64,000 nt of DNA, taken from Helicobacter pylori. Its GTDB lineage: Bacteria > Campylobacterota > Campylobacteria > Campylobacterales > Helicobacteraceae. This document shows positions 9,659-19,083 of the stretch, in pieces; positions within the stretch are counted from its first letter, which is position 1, and the number at the start of each line of letters is the position of its first letter. Both the position numbers and the translations under genes were made by a program. The notes below the pieces were generated by a model. The model did not search any database. It was not told the DNA's origin and was given only the letters and a program-made list of their open reading frames with translations. The stretch is taken from assembly GCF_016755635.1 (NCBI RefSeq), contig NZ_CP051500.1, forward strand, positions 1 to 64,000, written 5' to 3'.

Positions 9659-11338
9659 ATGATTCTTAAAAGTTCCATTGATCGCCTTTTACAAACGATA
9701 GACATTGTAGAAGTCATTAGCTCTTATGTGGATTTGAGGAAATCAGGCTCTAGCTACATGGCTTGTTGCCCTTTTCATGAAGAAAGGAGCGCGAGTTTTA
9801 GCGTCAATCAAATTAAAGGGTTTTACCATTGCTTTGGGTGTGGGGCGAGCGGGGATAGCATTAAATTTGTGATGGCATTTGAAAAGCTTTCGTTTGTGGA
9901 AGCGCTTGAGAAATTAGCCCACCGATTCAATGTAGCTTTAGAGTACGACAAAAGCACTTATTACGATCATAAAGAAGATTACCACCTTTTAGAAATGGTG
10001 AGTTCGTTGTATCAAGAAGAGCTTTTTAACGCCCCATTTTTTTTGAATTATTTGCAAAAAAGAGGGCTTAGCCTAGAGAGTATTAAAGCGTTTAAATTAG
10101 GCTTATGCACGAATAGAATCGATTACGGCATTGAAAATAAAGGCTTGAATAAGGACAAGCTCATTGAATTAGGCGTGCTAGGCAAGAGCGATAAAGAGGA
10201 TAAAACCTATTTGCGCTTTTTGGATCGCATCATGTTCCCTATTTATAGCCCTAGCGCTCAAGTGGTGGGTTTTGGAGGGCGCACCTTAAAAGAAAAAGTA
10301 GCCAAGTATATCAATTCGCCCCAAAATAAGCTTTTTGATAAATCCAGCTTGCTCTATGGCTATCATTTGGCTAAAGAGCGCATTTATAAACAAAAGCAAG
10401 TCATTGTAACAGAAGGGTATTTGGATGTGATTTTATTGCACCAAGCGGGTTTTAAAAACGCCATAGCCACGCTTGGGACAGCTTTAACGCCATCGCATTT
10501 GCCCTTGCTTAAAAAAGGCGATCCAGAAATTCTTTTGAGCTATGATGGGGATAAGGCAGGGCGGAATGCGGCTTATAAAGCGAGCTTGATGTTGGCTAAA
10601 GAGCAAAGAAAGGGGGGGGTGATTTTGTTTGAAAACAATCTCGATCCAGCGGATATGATCGCTAATGGCCAGATTGAAACCTTAAAAGACTTGTTATCGT
10701 GCCCCATGGCTTTTATTGAGTTTGTTTTAAGGCGCATGGCGGGTTCTTATGTTTTAGACGATCCTTTAGAAAAAGATAAGGCTCTTAAAGAAATGTTAGG
10801 GTTTTTAAAAAATTTCTCTTTGCTTTTACAAAGCGAATACAAACCCCTAATCGCTACGCTTTTGCAAGCGCCTTTGCATGTTTTAGGGATTAGAGAGCCA
10901 ATCTCTTTTCAGCCTTTTTACCCCAAAACAGAAAAGCCTAATCACTCTCAAAAGTTTGCGCATGTTTCTAGCACGCCCAGTTTGGAATTTTTAGAAAAAT
11001 TGGTGATCCGCTACCTTTTAGAAGACAGAAGCCTGTTAGATTTGGCGGTGGGCTATATCCATAGTGGGGTATTCTTGCATAAAAAACAAGAATTTGACGC
11101 TTTGTGTCAAGAAAAATTGGACGACCCTAAATTAGTTGCGTTATTATTAGATGCGAATTTACCCCTAAAAAAGGGGGGTTTTGAAAAGGAATTGCGTTTG
11201 TTGATTTTGCGCTATTTTGAGCGGCAACTCAAAGAAATCCCTAAAAGTTCGCTCCCTTTTAGCGAAAAAATGAACGCTTTGAAAAAGGCTCGCCAGGCCA
11301 TTATGAAATTAAAACAAGGAGAATTAGTCGCCATATGA
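9659..11338 (+). CDS. dnaG: DNA primase DnaG
   Basis: A 559-residue primase that makes RNA primers at the replication fork. The N-terminal CHC2 zinc ribbon is seen with Cys37, His40, Cys58 and Cys61, followed by the TOPRIM core (VIVTEGYLDVILLHQAG with the catalytic Glu, and LSYDGDKAGRNAA with DxD). The C-terminal third, the helicase-interaction domain, is divergent, as in other Campylobacterota. Within codons for RKGGV there is a G8 run (10612-10619). It overlaps the next gene by the ATGA of stop and start. Confidence 0.97.
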   Translation: MILKSSIDRLLQTIDIVEVISSYVDLRKSGSSYMACCPFHEERSASFSVNQIKGFYHCFGCGASGDSIKFVMAFEKLSFVEALEKLAHRFNVALEYDKSTYYDHKEDYHLLEMVSSLYQEELFNAPFFLNYLQKRGLSLESIKAFKLGLCTNRIDYGIENKGLNKDKLIELGVLGKSDKEDKTYLRFLDRIMFPIYSPSAQVVGFGGRTLKEKVAKYINSPQNKLFDKSSLLYGYHLAKERIYKQKQVIVTEGYLDVILLHQAGFKNAIATLGTALTPSHLPLLKKGDPEILLSYDGDKAGRNAAYKASLMLAKEQRKGGVILFENNLDPADMIANGQIETLKDLLSCPMAFIEFVLRRMAGSYVLDDPLEKDKALKEMLGFLKNFSLLLQSEYKPLIATLLQAPLHVLGIREPISFQPFYPKTEKPNHSQKFAHVSSTPSLEFLEKLVIRYLLEDRSLLDLAVGYIHSGVFLHKKQEFDALCQEKLDDPKLVALLLDANLPLKKGGFEKELRLLILRYFERQLKEIPKSSLPFSEKMNALKKARQAIMKLKQGELVAI

Positions 11339-12387
11339 AACAAATAAAAGCTTTAGCCCTATTTAGTGGGGGGTTGGATAGTTTGTTGTCCATGAAATTA
11401 CTCATTGATCAAGGCATTGAAGTGAGCGCTTTACACTTCAATATAGGGTTTGGGGGGAATAAAGATAAAAGAGAGTATTTTGAAAACGCCACCGCGCAAA
11501 TTGGGGCTAAGCTCCTAGTGTGCGATATTAGAGAGCAGTTTTTTAACGATGTGTTGTTTAAGCCCAAATACGGCTATGGGAAGTATTTCAACCCTTGCAT
11601 TGATTGCCATGCCAACATGTTTAGGAACGCTTTTTATAAAATGCTTGAATTGAACGCGGATTTTGTTTTGAGCGGGGAAGTGTTGGGGCAACGCCCTAAA
11701 TCCCAAAGGAAAGAAGCGCTCAATCAGGTGAGGAAATTAGTCAGAGAAGTGGGCGAAGAGGCGCGTTTTGATCCCATTTTAGACCGAACGCAAGCAAGCG
11801 GTGAAAAACCGCAATTTTTAGATGAATTGCTCTTAAGGCCCATGAGCGCTAAACTCTTAGAGCCTACTTTTATGGAAAAAAAGGGTTTTGTTGATAGAGA
11901 AAAGCTTTTAGATGTGAGTGGTAGGGGGCGCACTAGGCAATTGCAAATGATCAAAGATTATGGCTTGAAATATTATGAAAAGCCAGGTGGGGGGTGCTTG
12001 CTTACGGATATTCAAGTGAGCAATAAGATTAAGAATTTGAAAGAATACAGAGAAATGGTGTTTGAAGACAGCGTGATTGTCAAAAACGGGCGTTATTTTG
12101 TCTTACCCCATAACGCTCGTTTGGTGGTGGCAAGGAATGAAGAAGAAAACCATAAGCTAGACATTGAGCACCCCTTAATGGATAAGATTGAATTATTAAG
12201 CTGTAAAGGCCCTTTGAGTTTGGTGGATAAAAACGCCAGCCAAGAAGATAAAGAATTGGCCGGCCGTATCGCTTTAGGCTATGCTAAGACTTTAAAAAAT
12301 CAAGCTTACCTCATTCAAATAGGGGATGAAAAGCGCGAACTTTACCCTTTGGATAAAGAGAACGCTAGGGAGTATTTGTTCGCTTGA
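11335..12387 (+). CDS. PP-loop ATPase, tRNA 4-thiouridine/2-thiouridine synthase-like
   Basis: A 350-residue protein with an N-terminal PP-loop (ALFSGGLDSLLS, residues 8-19) of the adenylating ATPase superfamily (MnmA, ThiI, TtcA). The FNPCIDCHANMF segment carries a Cys88-Xaa2-Cys91 pair that could handle sulfur or metal. PGGGCLLTD further on also recalls ThiI/MnmA-like proteins. The family has been called a ThiI- or MnmA-like protein, but the exact tRNA position modified cannot be told from sequence. The gene overlaps dnaG by four bases. It corresponds to HP0013. Confidence 0.75.
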   Translation: MKQIKALALFSGGLDSLLSMKLLIDQGIEVSALHFNIGFGGNKDKREYFENATAQIGAKLLVCDIREQFFNDVLFKPKYGYGKYFNPCIDCHANMFRNAFYKMLELNADFVLSGEVLGQRPKSQRKEALNQVRKLVREVGEEARFDPILDRTQASGEKPQFLDELLLRPMSAKLLEPTFMEKKGFVDREKLLDVSGRGRTRQLQMIKDYGLKYYEKPGGGCLLTDIQVSNKIKNLKEYREMVFEDSVIVKNGRYFVLPHNARLVVARNEEENHKLDIEHPLMDKIELLSCKGPLSLVDKNASQEDKELAGRIALGYAKTLKNQAYLIQIGDEKRELYPLDKENAREYLFA

Positions 12388-12428
12388 AAGGGGAGTTTTT
12401 GAGAATTTTAGGGGTTTTCTTTTTATGC

Positions 12429-12471
12429 TATAATGGAAAAAGCTCTAATCATTAAGCTATTTGCTAGGAGG
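12429..12471 (+). promoter_or_regulatory. -10 box and strong ribosome site of the HP0014-like gene
   Basis: TATAAT at 12429-12434 is followed 31 bases later by AGGAGG at 12466-12471, five bases before the ATG at 12477. A full AGGAGG is unusually strong for this genome. Confidence 0.7.
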
Positions 12472-12476
12472 TTTGC

Positions 12477-13304
12477 ATGCAAGAGTTTTTAGGTTTTGGT
12501 GTGGTGGGGAATTTTGCAGGGCATTTGGAGCAAGCAGGAGAGAGTCATAGTTTTATTAACATGAAAAGCGAAGAAAAGGACGCCCCTAAGGGGTTATTCC
12601 CTTTTTATATCCCGTATGAGAATTGCTATTTGGGGCGTTGTTGCATTAATAACCATAAGATTATTTTGCCTAGTGATCCACATTTAAGGGTGCAAGCAGA
12701 GCCAGAAATCGCTTTAGAATGCGATGTCAAATATGATGAAAAACATTTGGTAACCAAGCTTGTGCCTAATTTTTTCATGGCGTTTAATGACGCTTCTGTG
12801 CGCAATTTAGAAGCCACAAAGCTCTCCCAAAAAAAGAATTTTTCACCAGCTTCTAAAGGTATAGGGCAGAAATTGCCCATTGACAGGTTTGTTTATGGGG
12901 GGGTGTGCAACAATTTCTCTATCGCGTCTTTTTTGAAATACAATAATGTTTGGCACATTTATGGGGAAAACAGCAAATTGCTCAAATACGAGTTTTTTTA
13001 TCAAAAGCTTTTAGATTGGATTAAAGACAGATTGAACCACCAACAAGATGGCGACTCTTTAGAGGCTCTAAGACCTTTTTTAGAGCGCCATAATTTCCCC
13101 ACCAAAATGATTTTTGCGATTGGGGCTACCCCTTATATGCCTTTTGCACAAGAGCATTTTTTACAAAAAGGCGATGAGGTGGTGATCGTTGCTTACAACC
13201 ATTTACAATACAGTTTTGAAAAGATTCAAAGCCTCTTAGAAGAATACACCCTACAAACCAAAGAACACACCAATCTTTCTTATGTCTATCAAATCGTAGA
13301 ATAG
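12477..13304 (+). CDS. Conserved protein of unknown function (HP0014 family, DUF5718)
   Basis: A 275-residue soluble protein with no signal peptide or membrane segment. The start MQEFLGFGVVGNFAGHLEQAGE and internal blocks LPSDPHLRVQAEPEIALECDV and FNDASVRN recall the fumarylacetoacetase-like fold in spirit (GxxxxNF...E.E), but I cannot identify catalytic residues with confidence, so no function is assigned. It has its own strong promoter and ribosome site and ends before the comB2 cluster. A G7 run lies near 12897-12903, in frame. Confidence 0.7.
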   Translation: MQEFLGFGVVGNFAGHLEQAGESHSFINMKSEEKDAPKGLFPFYIPYENCYLGRCCINNHKIILPSDPHLRVQAEPEIALECDVKYDEKHLVTKLVPNFFMAFNDASVRNLEATKLSQKKNFSPASKGIGQKLPIDRFVYGGVCNNFSIASFLKYNNVWHIYGENSKLLKYEFFYQKLLDWIKDRLNHQQDGDSLEALRPFLERHNFPTKMIFAIGATPYMPFAQEHFLQKGDEVVIVAYNHLQYSFEKIQSLLEEYTLQTKEHTNLSYVYQIVE

Positions 13305-13449
13305 TAAGGCTTTTACCTCTTTAGCTTTGCTTTTTTACCCTTTCAAAGATTAAATGCACCCCTTTTGACCCCCTTTTAGAGGATTTTTATGGTTTTTTTG
13401 AGATAATAAAGCGTTATAAAGTTAATTAAAATTAAACAAAAGGGTTTTG

Positions 13450-13731
13450 ATGTCCGCTCATTTTTTAAAAATCATTTTTTTAGTAGGCATGTGCGTTTCA
13501 AGTTTGTTCGCTGAAGGTTTAGAGGGGTTTTTTAACGCCCTAGAAGCCCAGCTCAAAAGCCCCATCGCTAAGGGGATTTTAATGGTGATTTTCATAGGGA
13601 TCGCTATTTATGTGTGGAGGAATTTAGACCGGTGGAAAGAGATTTTATTCACGATCCTTGGCGTGGTGTTTGGGATTTTTTTATTCTTTAAAGCCCCGAG
13701 TTTAGCGAATTGGTTCATGGGAATTTTTTGA
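13450..13731 (+). CDS. comB2: ComB2, VirB2-like subunit of the DNA-uptake type IV system
   Basis: A 93-residue small membrane protein with a signal-like N-terminus (FLKIIFLVGMCVSSLFAEG) and two further hydrophobic stretches, one containing GILMVIFIGIAIYVW. This is the architecture of VirB2-type pilins. The ATG at 13450 is preferred over the TTG just before it. The stop overlaps the ATG of comB3 (TGATG). comB2-comB3-comB4 form one unit, separated by 20 kb from comB6-comB10; together they make the competence apparatus that imports DNA across the outer membrane. Confidence 0.88.
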   Translation: MSAHFLKIIFLVGMCVSSLFAEGLEGFFNALEAQLKSPIAKGILMVIFIGIAIYVWRNLDRWKEILFTILGVVFGIFLFFKAPSLANWFMGIF

Positions 13732-13994
13732 TGATTATCCTATCAGCGAGCGTGAAGAATTTGCGTGAAATTTCGGTTAAAGAAAAATTTTTATGGCTGA
13801 ACGCTAAGTCTTATTTGATTTCTGTTTTTGTGCCTTTTATTTTGCTCCCTTGGATTGATTTGTTGAGCGCTTCTTTATTGTATTTAGGGTTTTTAGCGCT
13901 CTTTAGCGTGTTGGAATTTTTTGATGAAGATATTGCAGATATTATTATTGCCAGAAGCAAAATAAAGACTAAAACCAAATGTTATAGAGCGTAG
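13731..13994 (+). CDS. comB3: ComB3, VirB3-like protein of the DNA-uptake system
   Basis: An 87-residue inner-membrane protein with a basic N-terminus and two adjacent hydrophobic stretches (FVPFILLPWIDLLSASLLYLGFLALF), as in VirB3/TrbD proteins. I choose the ATG at 13731, which overlaps the comB2 stop, over an ATG at 13710 inside comB2, because the overlap is the usual coupling pattern here. comB4 starts one base after its stop. Confidence 0.85.
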   Translation: MIILSASVKNLREISVKEKFLWLNAKSYLISVFVPFILLPWIDLLSASLLYLGFLALFSVLEFFDEDIADIIIARSKIKTKTKCYRA

Positions 13995-13995
13995 A

Positions 13996-16359
13996 ATGTT
14001 AGAAAAGCTTTTGAGCGCTGTCAAACAAAAAGTTTCAAACTATTTTTTAGGGGTTTTGCCTAAAAGCTATTCTATGAGCGAAGAAAACAACATTTTAGGC
14101 TTGTATGATGAGCATTTCTTGCTCACTAAAAACGAAAACTTAGTGGGAATTCTCCGTTTAGAGGGGGTGAGTTACACCCATTTAAGCACAGAGCAATTGC
14201 AAGATCTTTTCACCGAGCGCCAAATGGCGTTGGATTCTTTAGAAAAAGTCGTGGCGCGCCTTGTGGTTAAAAGGCGTAAAATTGATCACCAACAAAACAT
14301 TCAATCTGATTCTAAATACTTGCAAGCGATTTTGAATCAATTTGAAAACAAAGAAGTGTATGAAAATCAGTATTTTTTAGTTTTAGAAAGCACTCACTCT
14401 TTGCATGGTGTTTTGGAGCATAAGAAAAAATCTTTCATGCATGCTAATAGGGAAAATTTTAAGGATATTCTCTCTTATAAAGCGCATTTTTTGCAAGAAA
14501 CTTTAAAAAGCCTAGAAATCCAGCTCAAAAATTATGCCCCCAAACTCTTAAGCTCTAAAGAGGTTTTGAATTTTTATGCAGAATACATTAATGGGTTTGA
14601 TCTCCCCCTAAAACCCCTAGTAGGGGGGTATTTGAGCGATAGCTATATCGCTAGTTCCATCACTTTTGAAAAAGATTACTTCATTCAAGAGAGCTTTAAC
14701 CAAAAAACCTATAACCGCTTGATTGGCATTAAAGCTTATGAGAGCGAGCGCATCACTTCTATAGCGGTGGGAGCGCTTTTATACCAAGAGACGCCTTTGG
14801 ATATTATCTTTTCCATAGAGCCTATGAGCGCGCATAAAACGCTGAGTTTTTTAAAAGAGAGAGCCAAGTTTAGCATGTCTAGTCTTGTTAAAAACGAGCT
14901 ATTAGAATACCAAGAATTAGTCAAAACCAAACGCCTATCCATGCAAAAATTCGCCCTAAACGTTCTTATCAAAGCCCCCAGTTTAGAGGATTTAGACGCT
15001 CAAACGAGCTTAATTTTAGGGCTTTTATTTAAAGAAAACTTAGTGGGCGTTATAGAAACTTTTGGCTTGAAAGGGGGGTATTTTTCCTTTTTCCCTGAAC
15101 GCATCCATTTAAACCACCGCTTGCGTTTTTTAACCTCTAAAGCCCTAGCGTGTTTAATGGTGTTTGAAAGGCAAAATTTAGGTTTTAAGGCTAATTCATG
15201 GGGGAATAGCCCTTTGAGCGTGTTTAAAAATTTGGATTATTCCCCTTTTTTATTCAATTTCCACAACCAAGAAGTGAGCCACAATAACGCTAAAGAAATC
15301 GCCAGAGTGAATGGGCATACTTTAGTTATAGGGGCTACCGGGAGCGGTAAAAGCACGCTGATTAGCTTTTTAATGATGAGCGCTTTGAAATACCAAAACA
15401 TGCGCCTTTTAGCCTTTGACAGGATGCAAGGGCTGTATTCTTTCACCGAATTTTTTAAAGGGCATTACCATGACGGCCAATCTTTTAGCATTAACCCCTT
15501 TTGTTTAGAGCCTAATTTACAGAATTTAGAATTTTTGCAATCCTTCTTTTTGAGCATGTTTGATCTCGCCCCTTCAAGGGATAAAGAAGCCTTAGAAGAC
15601 ATGAATGCGATTTCTTGTGCGATTAAGAGCCTTTATGAGACCCTATACCCCAAAGATTTTAGTTTGCTAGATTTTAAAGAAACGCTTAAAAGAACCTCAT
15701 CTAACCAATTGGGCTTGAGTTTAGAGCCGTATTTGAATAACCCCCTTTTTAACGCTTTGAATGACGCGTTCAACTCCAACGCTTTTTTAAACGTGATAAA
15801 CCTAGATGCGATCACCCAAAACCCTAAAGACTTAGGGCTTTTAGCCTATTACTTGTTTTATAAGATCTTAGAAGAGTCCAGGAAAAACGACAGCGGGTTT
15901 TTGGTTTTTTTAGACGAATTTAAATCCTATGTGGAAAACGATTTGTTGAACACTAAAATCAACGCTTTAATCACGCAAGCCAGGAAAGCTAATGGCGTGG
16001 TGGTGTTGGCCTTGCAAGACATTTACCAATTAAGCGGGGTCAAAAACGCCCATAGTTTTTTAAGCAACATGGGGACTCTTATTTTGTATCCGCAAAAAAA
16101 CGCTAGGGAGTTGAAACACAATTTTAATGTGCCTTTGAGCGAGACTGAAATTTCATTTTTAGAAAACACCCCTTTGTATGCCAGGCAGGTTTTAGTCAAA
16201 AATCTGGGTAACGGGAGTTCTAACATGATTGACGTGAGTTTGGAGGGCTTGGGGCGTTATTTGAAAATCTTTAATTCGGATTCTAGTCATGTCAATAAAG
16301 TGAAAGCGTTACAAAAAGACTACCCTACAGAGTGGCGTGAGAAACTTTTGAAGAGCTAG
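13996..16359 (+). CDS. comB4: ComB4, VirB4-family ATPase of the DNA-uptake system
   Basis: A 787-residue cytoplasmic-face ATPase that powers the ComB type IV apparatus. The N-terminal half is the VirB4/TrbE/CagE module. The Walker A motif GATGSGKS is at residues 446-453, and a Walker B with FLVFLDEFKSY lies about 190 residues further on. LITQARKANGVVVLALQD is the following sensor region. The gene closes the comB2-4 unit. The SRP RNA lies downstream on the opposite strand. Confidence 0.93.
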   Translation: MLEKLLSAVKQKVSNYFLGVLPKSYSMSEENNILGLYDEHFLLTKNENLVGILRLEGVSYTHLSTEQLQDLFTERQMALDSLEKVVARLVVKRRKIDHQQNIQSDSKYLQAILNQFENKEVYENQYFLVLESTHSLHGVLEHKKKSFMHANRENFKDILSYKAHFLQETLKSLEIQLKNYAPKLLSSKEVLNFYAEYINGFDLPLKPLVGGYLSDSYIASSITFEKDYFIQESFNQKTYNRLIGIKAYESERITSIAVGALLYQETPLDIIFSIEPMSAHKTLSFLKERAKFSMSSLVKNELLEYQELVKTKRLSMQKFALNVLIKAPSLEDLDAQTSLILGLLFKENLVGVIETFGLKGGYFSFFPERIHLNHRLRFLTSKALACLMVFERQNLGFKANSWGNSPLSVFKNLDYSPFLFNFHNQEVSHNNAKEIARVNGHTLVIGATGSGKSTLISFLMMSALKYQNMRLLAFDRMQGLYSFTEFFKGHYHDGQSFSINPFCLEPNLQNLEFLQSFFLSMFDLAPSRDKEALEDMNAISCAIKSLYETLYPKDFSLLDFKETLKRTSSNQLGLSLEPYLNNPLFNALNDAFNSNAFLNVINLDAITQNPKDLGLLAYYLFYKILEESRKNDSGFLVFLDEFKSYVENDLLNTKINALITQARKANGVVVLALQDIYQLSGVKNAHSFLSNMGTLILYPQKNARELKHNFNVPLSETEISFLENTPLYARQVLVKNLGNGSSNMIDVSLEGLGRYLKIFNSDSSHVNKVKALQKDYPTEWREKLLKS

Positions 16360-16389
16360 TTTTAAAAAGTTGGTTTCAATATCGTGTGA

Positions 16390-16500
16390 AGCGCTCCTAT
16401 TCAGATGGCTAAGGCACACAAGAAATTAAGGGACTCTGCTGTATTCCTACCCTGAAGCGTTACCCTAAAGTCCTATTGCATAGGTCTAAATAAGAGCTTA
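16390..16500 (-). ncRNA. ffs: Signal recognition particle RNA (4.5S-type)
   Basis: On the minus strand the region holds a domain IV hairpin: CAGG-GTA-GGAA-TAC-AGCA, that is, a GGAA tetraloop closed by three pairs and flanked by the symmetric AGG/AGCA internal loop that binds Ffh. Outside it GGACT (16473-16469) pairs with AGTCC (16435-16431). A short CCTATGCAATAGG hairpin lies just 5'. No protein-coding frame occupies the region. The ends are estimates; a TAAAAT -10-like box lies upstream near 16508. The core motif is what makes me call SRP RNA. Confidence 0.75.
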
Positions 16501-16598
16501 GGGATCATTTTAACCATAAAAAGCTTATGTTTTCATTAAAAATGTTATGATACGCTCAAATTAGTCAAGCAAACAAGCAAAAAATTAAAAGGGTTAGA

Positions 16599-18008
16599 TT
16601 GAAAATATTCGTTCTGTTGATGTCGGTAATTTTAGGAATATCATTAACAGGTTGCATAGGCTATCGTATGGACTTAGAACATTTTAACACGCTCTATTAT
16701 GAAGAAAGCCCCAAACAAGCTTATGAATATTCCAAACAATTCACTAAGAAAAAAAAGAACGCTCTTTTATGGGACTTGCAAAACGGCTTGAGCGCTTTAT
16801 ACGCAAGGGATTATAAGACTTCTTTAGGGGTATTGGATCAAGCCGAGCAACGCTTTGATAAAACCCAAAGCGCTTTCACAAGAGGGGCTGGTTATGTGGG
16901 CGCTACCATGATTAATGATAACGTGCGCGCTTATGGGGGGAATATTTATGAGGGCGTTTTAATCAATTATTACAAAGCGATAGACTACATGCTTTTAAAC
17001 GATAGCGCGAAAGCTAGGGTGCAATTCAACCGCGCGAACGAACGCCAGCGCAGGGCTAAAGAATTTTATTATGAGGAAGTGCAAAAAGCCATTAAAGAGA
17101 TCGATTCTAGCAAAAAGCACAATATTAATATGGAACGCTCTAGGGTAGAAGTGAGCGAGATTTTAAACAACACCTATTCTAATTTAGACAAATACGAAGC
17201 TTATCAAGGCTTGCTTAACCCGGCGGTTTCGTATCTTTCAGGGTTGTTTTACGCTTTAAATGGGGATAAGAATAAGGGGTTAGGCTATCTTAATGAAGCC
17301 TATGGGATCAGTCAAAGCCCTTTTGTAGCCCAAGACTTGGTTTTTTTCAAAAACCCTAACAGGAGTCATTTCACTTGGATCATCATTGAAGATGGTAAAG
17401 AGCCGCAAAAAAGCGAATTTAAAATTGATGTGCCTATTTTTATGATCGATTCGGTTTATAACGTGAGTATAGCCTTGCCCAAGCTAGAAAAAGGGGAAGC
17501 GTTTTATCAAAATTTCACTCTTAAAGATGGAGAAAAAGTAACGCCCTTTGACACTTTAGCCTCAATAGATGCGGTGGTCGCTAGCGAATTCAGGAAGCAA
17601 TTGCCCTACATTATCACTAGGGCTATTTTATCGGCCACTTTTAAAGTGGGCATGCAAGCGGTGGCGAACTATTATTTGGGGTTTGTTGGAGGGCTAGTAA
17701 CTTCGTTGTATTCAGGTGTGAGCACCTTTGCAGACACTAGAAGCACGAGCATTTTTGCCCATAAAATCTATCTTATGCGTATCAAAAATAAGGCTTTTGA
17801 AAGTTATGAAGTTCAAGCTGATTCTATTGACGCTTTTTCGTTTTCCTTAAAGCCTTGCAAAAGATCGCTTGAAAGCCCCAAAGTCATTGACGCTAGGGAA
17901 TTGCTTTCAGGGTTTGTAGCAGCCCCACAAATCTTTTGCTCTAACCGCCATAATATTTTATACGTGCGCAGCTTTAAAAACGGGTTTGTTTTGAGTCGTT
18001 TAAAATGA
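16599..18008 (+). CDS. Conserved lipoprotein of unknown function (HP0018-like)
   Basis: A 469-residue protein with a lipoprotein signal (start KIFVLLMSVILGISLTGC; Cys at about residue 19). The mature part has helical, tetratricopeptide-like stretches (LNDSAKARVQFNRANERQ and similar) and a glycine/alanine-rich hydrophobic segment near residue 350. Comparable large lipoproteins with repeats occur in other Campylobacterota without assigned function. The start codon is TTG after an AAAAGGG ribosome site. A TATGAT box at 16546-16551 is a likely -10. Confidence 0.75.
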   Translation: MKIFVLLMSVILGISLTGCIGYRMDLEHFNTLYYEESPKQAYEYSKQFTKKKKNALLWDLQNGLSALYARDYKTSLGVLDQAEQRFDKTQSAFTRGAGYVGATMINDNVRAYGGNIYEGVLINYYKAIDYMLLNDSAKARVQFNRANERQRRAKEFYYEEVQKAIKEIDSSKKHNINMERSRVEVSEILNNTYSNLDKYEAYQGLLNPAVSYLSGLFYALNGDKNKGLGYLNEAYGISQSPFVAQDLVFFKNPNRSHFTWIIIEDGKEPQKSEFKIDVPIFMIDSVYNVSIALPKLEKGEAFYQNFTLKDGEKVTPFDTLASIDAVVASEFRKQLPYIITRAILSATFKVGMQAVANYYLGFVGGLVTSLYSGVSTFADTRSTSIFAHKIYLMRIKNKAFESYEVQADSIDAFSFSLKPCKRSLESPKVIDARELLSGFVAAPQIFCSNRHNILYVRSFKNGFVLSRLK

Positions 18009-18074
18009 TTTAAAAAAACCCCCACCAAAGGAATTTTAGTTTTTAAGTGTCGTTGGCATTAAACACAAACACGA

Positions 18075-18080
18075 TATAAT
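18075..18080 (+). promoter_or_regulatory. -10 box of cheV1
   Basis: Perfect TATAAT 37 bases upstream of the cheV1 ATG; AAGGGGAAG precedes the start as ribosome site. Confidence 0.7.
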
Positions 18081-18117
18081 TATAAAACGATACGAAAACC
18101 TAAATTAAGGGGAAGTC

Positions 18118-19083
18118 ATGGCTGATAGTTTAGCGGGCATTGATCAAGTTACGAGTTTGCATAAAAATAACGAGTTGCAATTGTTGTGTTTCAGGCTGGG
18201 TAAAAACAAGGATTTGTATGCGGTTAATGTCTTTAAGATCCGTGAAGTGGTGAAATACCATGGCAATCTCACTATCATCAGCCACGAAAACAATTCGCTC
18301 GTTGAGGGCTTAATCATTATAAGAGAGCTCACCATTCCCTTGATTGATATGAAAAAATGGTTTTATTATGACAGCCAAAACAAAAACAAGGATTTACGCC
18401 CTTATAGGATAGAAAAAGAAAAAGGCGAAGACGATATTATCATGATCTGTGAGTTTTCTCGCTGGACTATAGGGGTTAGGATCTATGAAGCGGATAGGAT
18501 TTTGAGCAAGAAATGGACTGAAATGGAGCAAAGCGCTGGGCTAGGGGGATCTGCTGGGAATAACAAACTCGTGAGCCGCACGCGCTATTTTGACGGGCGT
18601 TTGGTGCAAGTGGTGGATATTGAAAAAATGCTTATAGATGTGTTCCCTTGGATTGAAGATGAAAAACACAGCGATTTAGAGACGCTCTCTAAAATCCATT
18701 CTAACCAATGCGTTTTGCTCGCTGATGACTCCCCAAGCGTTTTAAAAACCATGCAAATGATTTTAGACAAGCTGGGCGTCAAGCACATTGATTTTATCAA
18801 TGGTAAAACCTTATTAGAACATTTGTTCAACCCCACAACCGATGTGGGTAATATTGGCCTGATTATTACCGATTTAGAAATGCCAGAAGCGAGCGGTTTT
18901 GAAGTGATCAAACAGGTTAAAAACGATCCTTTGACTTCAAAAATCCCTATCGTGGTCAATTCTTCTATGAGCGGCAGCTCTAATGAAGACATGGCCAGGA
19001 GTTTGAAAGCCGATGATTTCATCTCCAAGTCTAACCCCAAAGACATCCAGCGGGTGGTTAAGCAATTTTTGGAATTAGCATGA
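18118..19083 (+). CDS. cheV1: Chemotaxis coupling protein CheV1
   Basis: A 321-residue protein with an N-terminal CheW domain (residues about 15-180) and a C-terminal receiver domain (about 195-320). The receiver has the acidic pair Asp203-Asp204 in LLADDSPS, the phospho-accepting Asp252 in IITDLEMPE, and a conserved Lys near the end (FISKSNPKD). CheV proteins couple chemoreceptors to CheA and may act as a phosphate sink. H. pylori has three; the position next to nspC fits HP0019 (cheV1). The stop overlaps the ATG of nspC by four bases. Confidence 0.93.
   Translation: MADSLAGIDQVTSLHKNNELQLLCFRLGKNKDLYAVNVFKIREVVKYHGNLTIISHENNSLVEGLIIIRELTIPLIDMKKWFYYDSQNKNKDLRPYRIEKEKGEDDIIMICEFSRWTIGVRIYEADRILSKKWTEMEQSAGLGGSAGNNKLVSRTRYFDGRLVQVVDIEKMLIDVFPWIEDEKHSDLETLSKIHSNQCVLLADDSPSVLKTMQMILDKLGVKHIDFINGKTLLEHLFNPTTDVGNIGLIITDLEMPEASGFEVIKQVKNDPLTSKIPIVVNSSMSGSSNEDMARSLKADDFISKSNPKDIQRVVKQFLELA

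Noticed and set aside
12477-13304. Assignment of the HP0014-like protein as a fumarylacetoacetate hydrolase
   Set aside because: Some early blocks are suggestive, but the metal-binding Glu/Asp triad cannot be placed with confidence.
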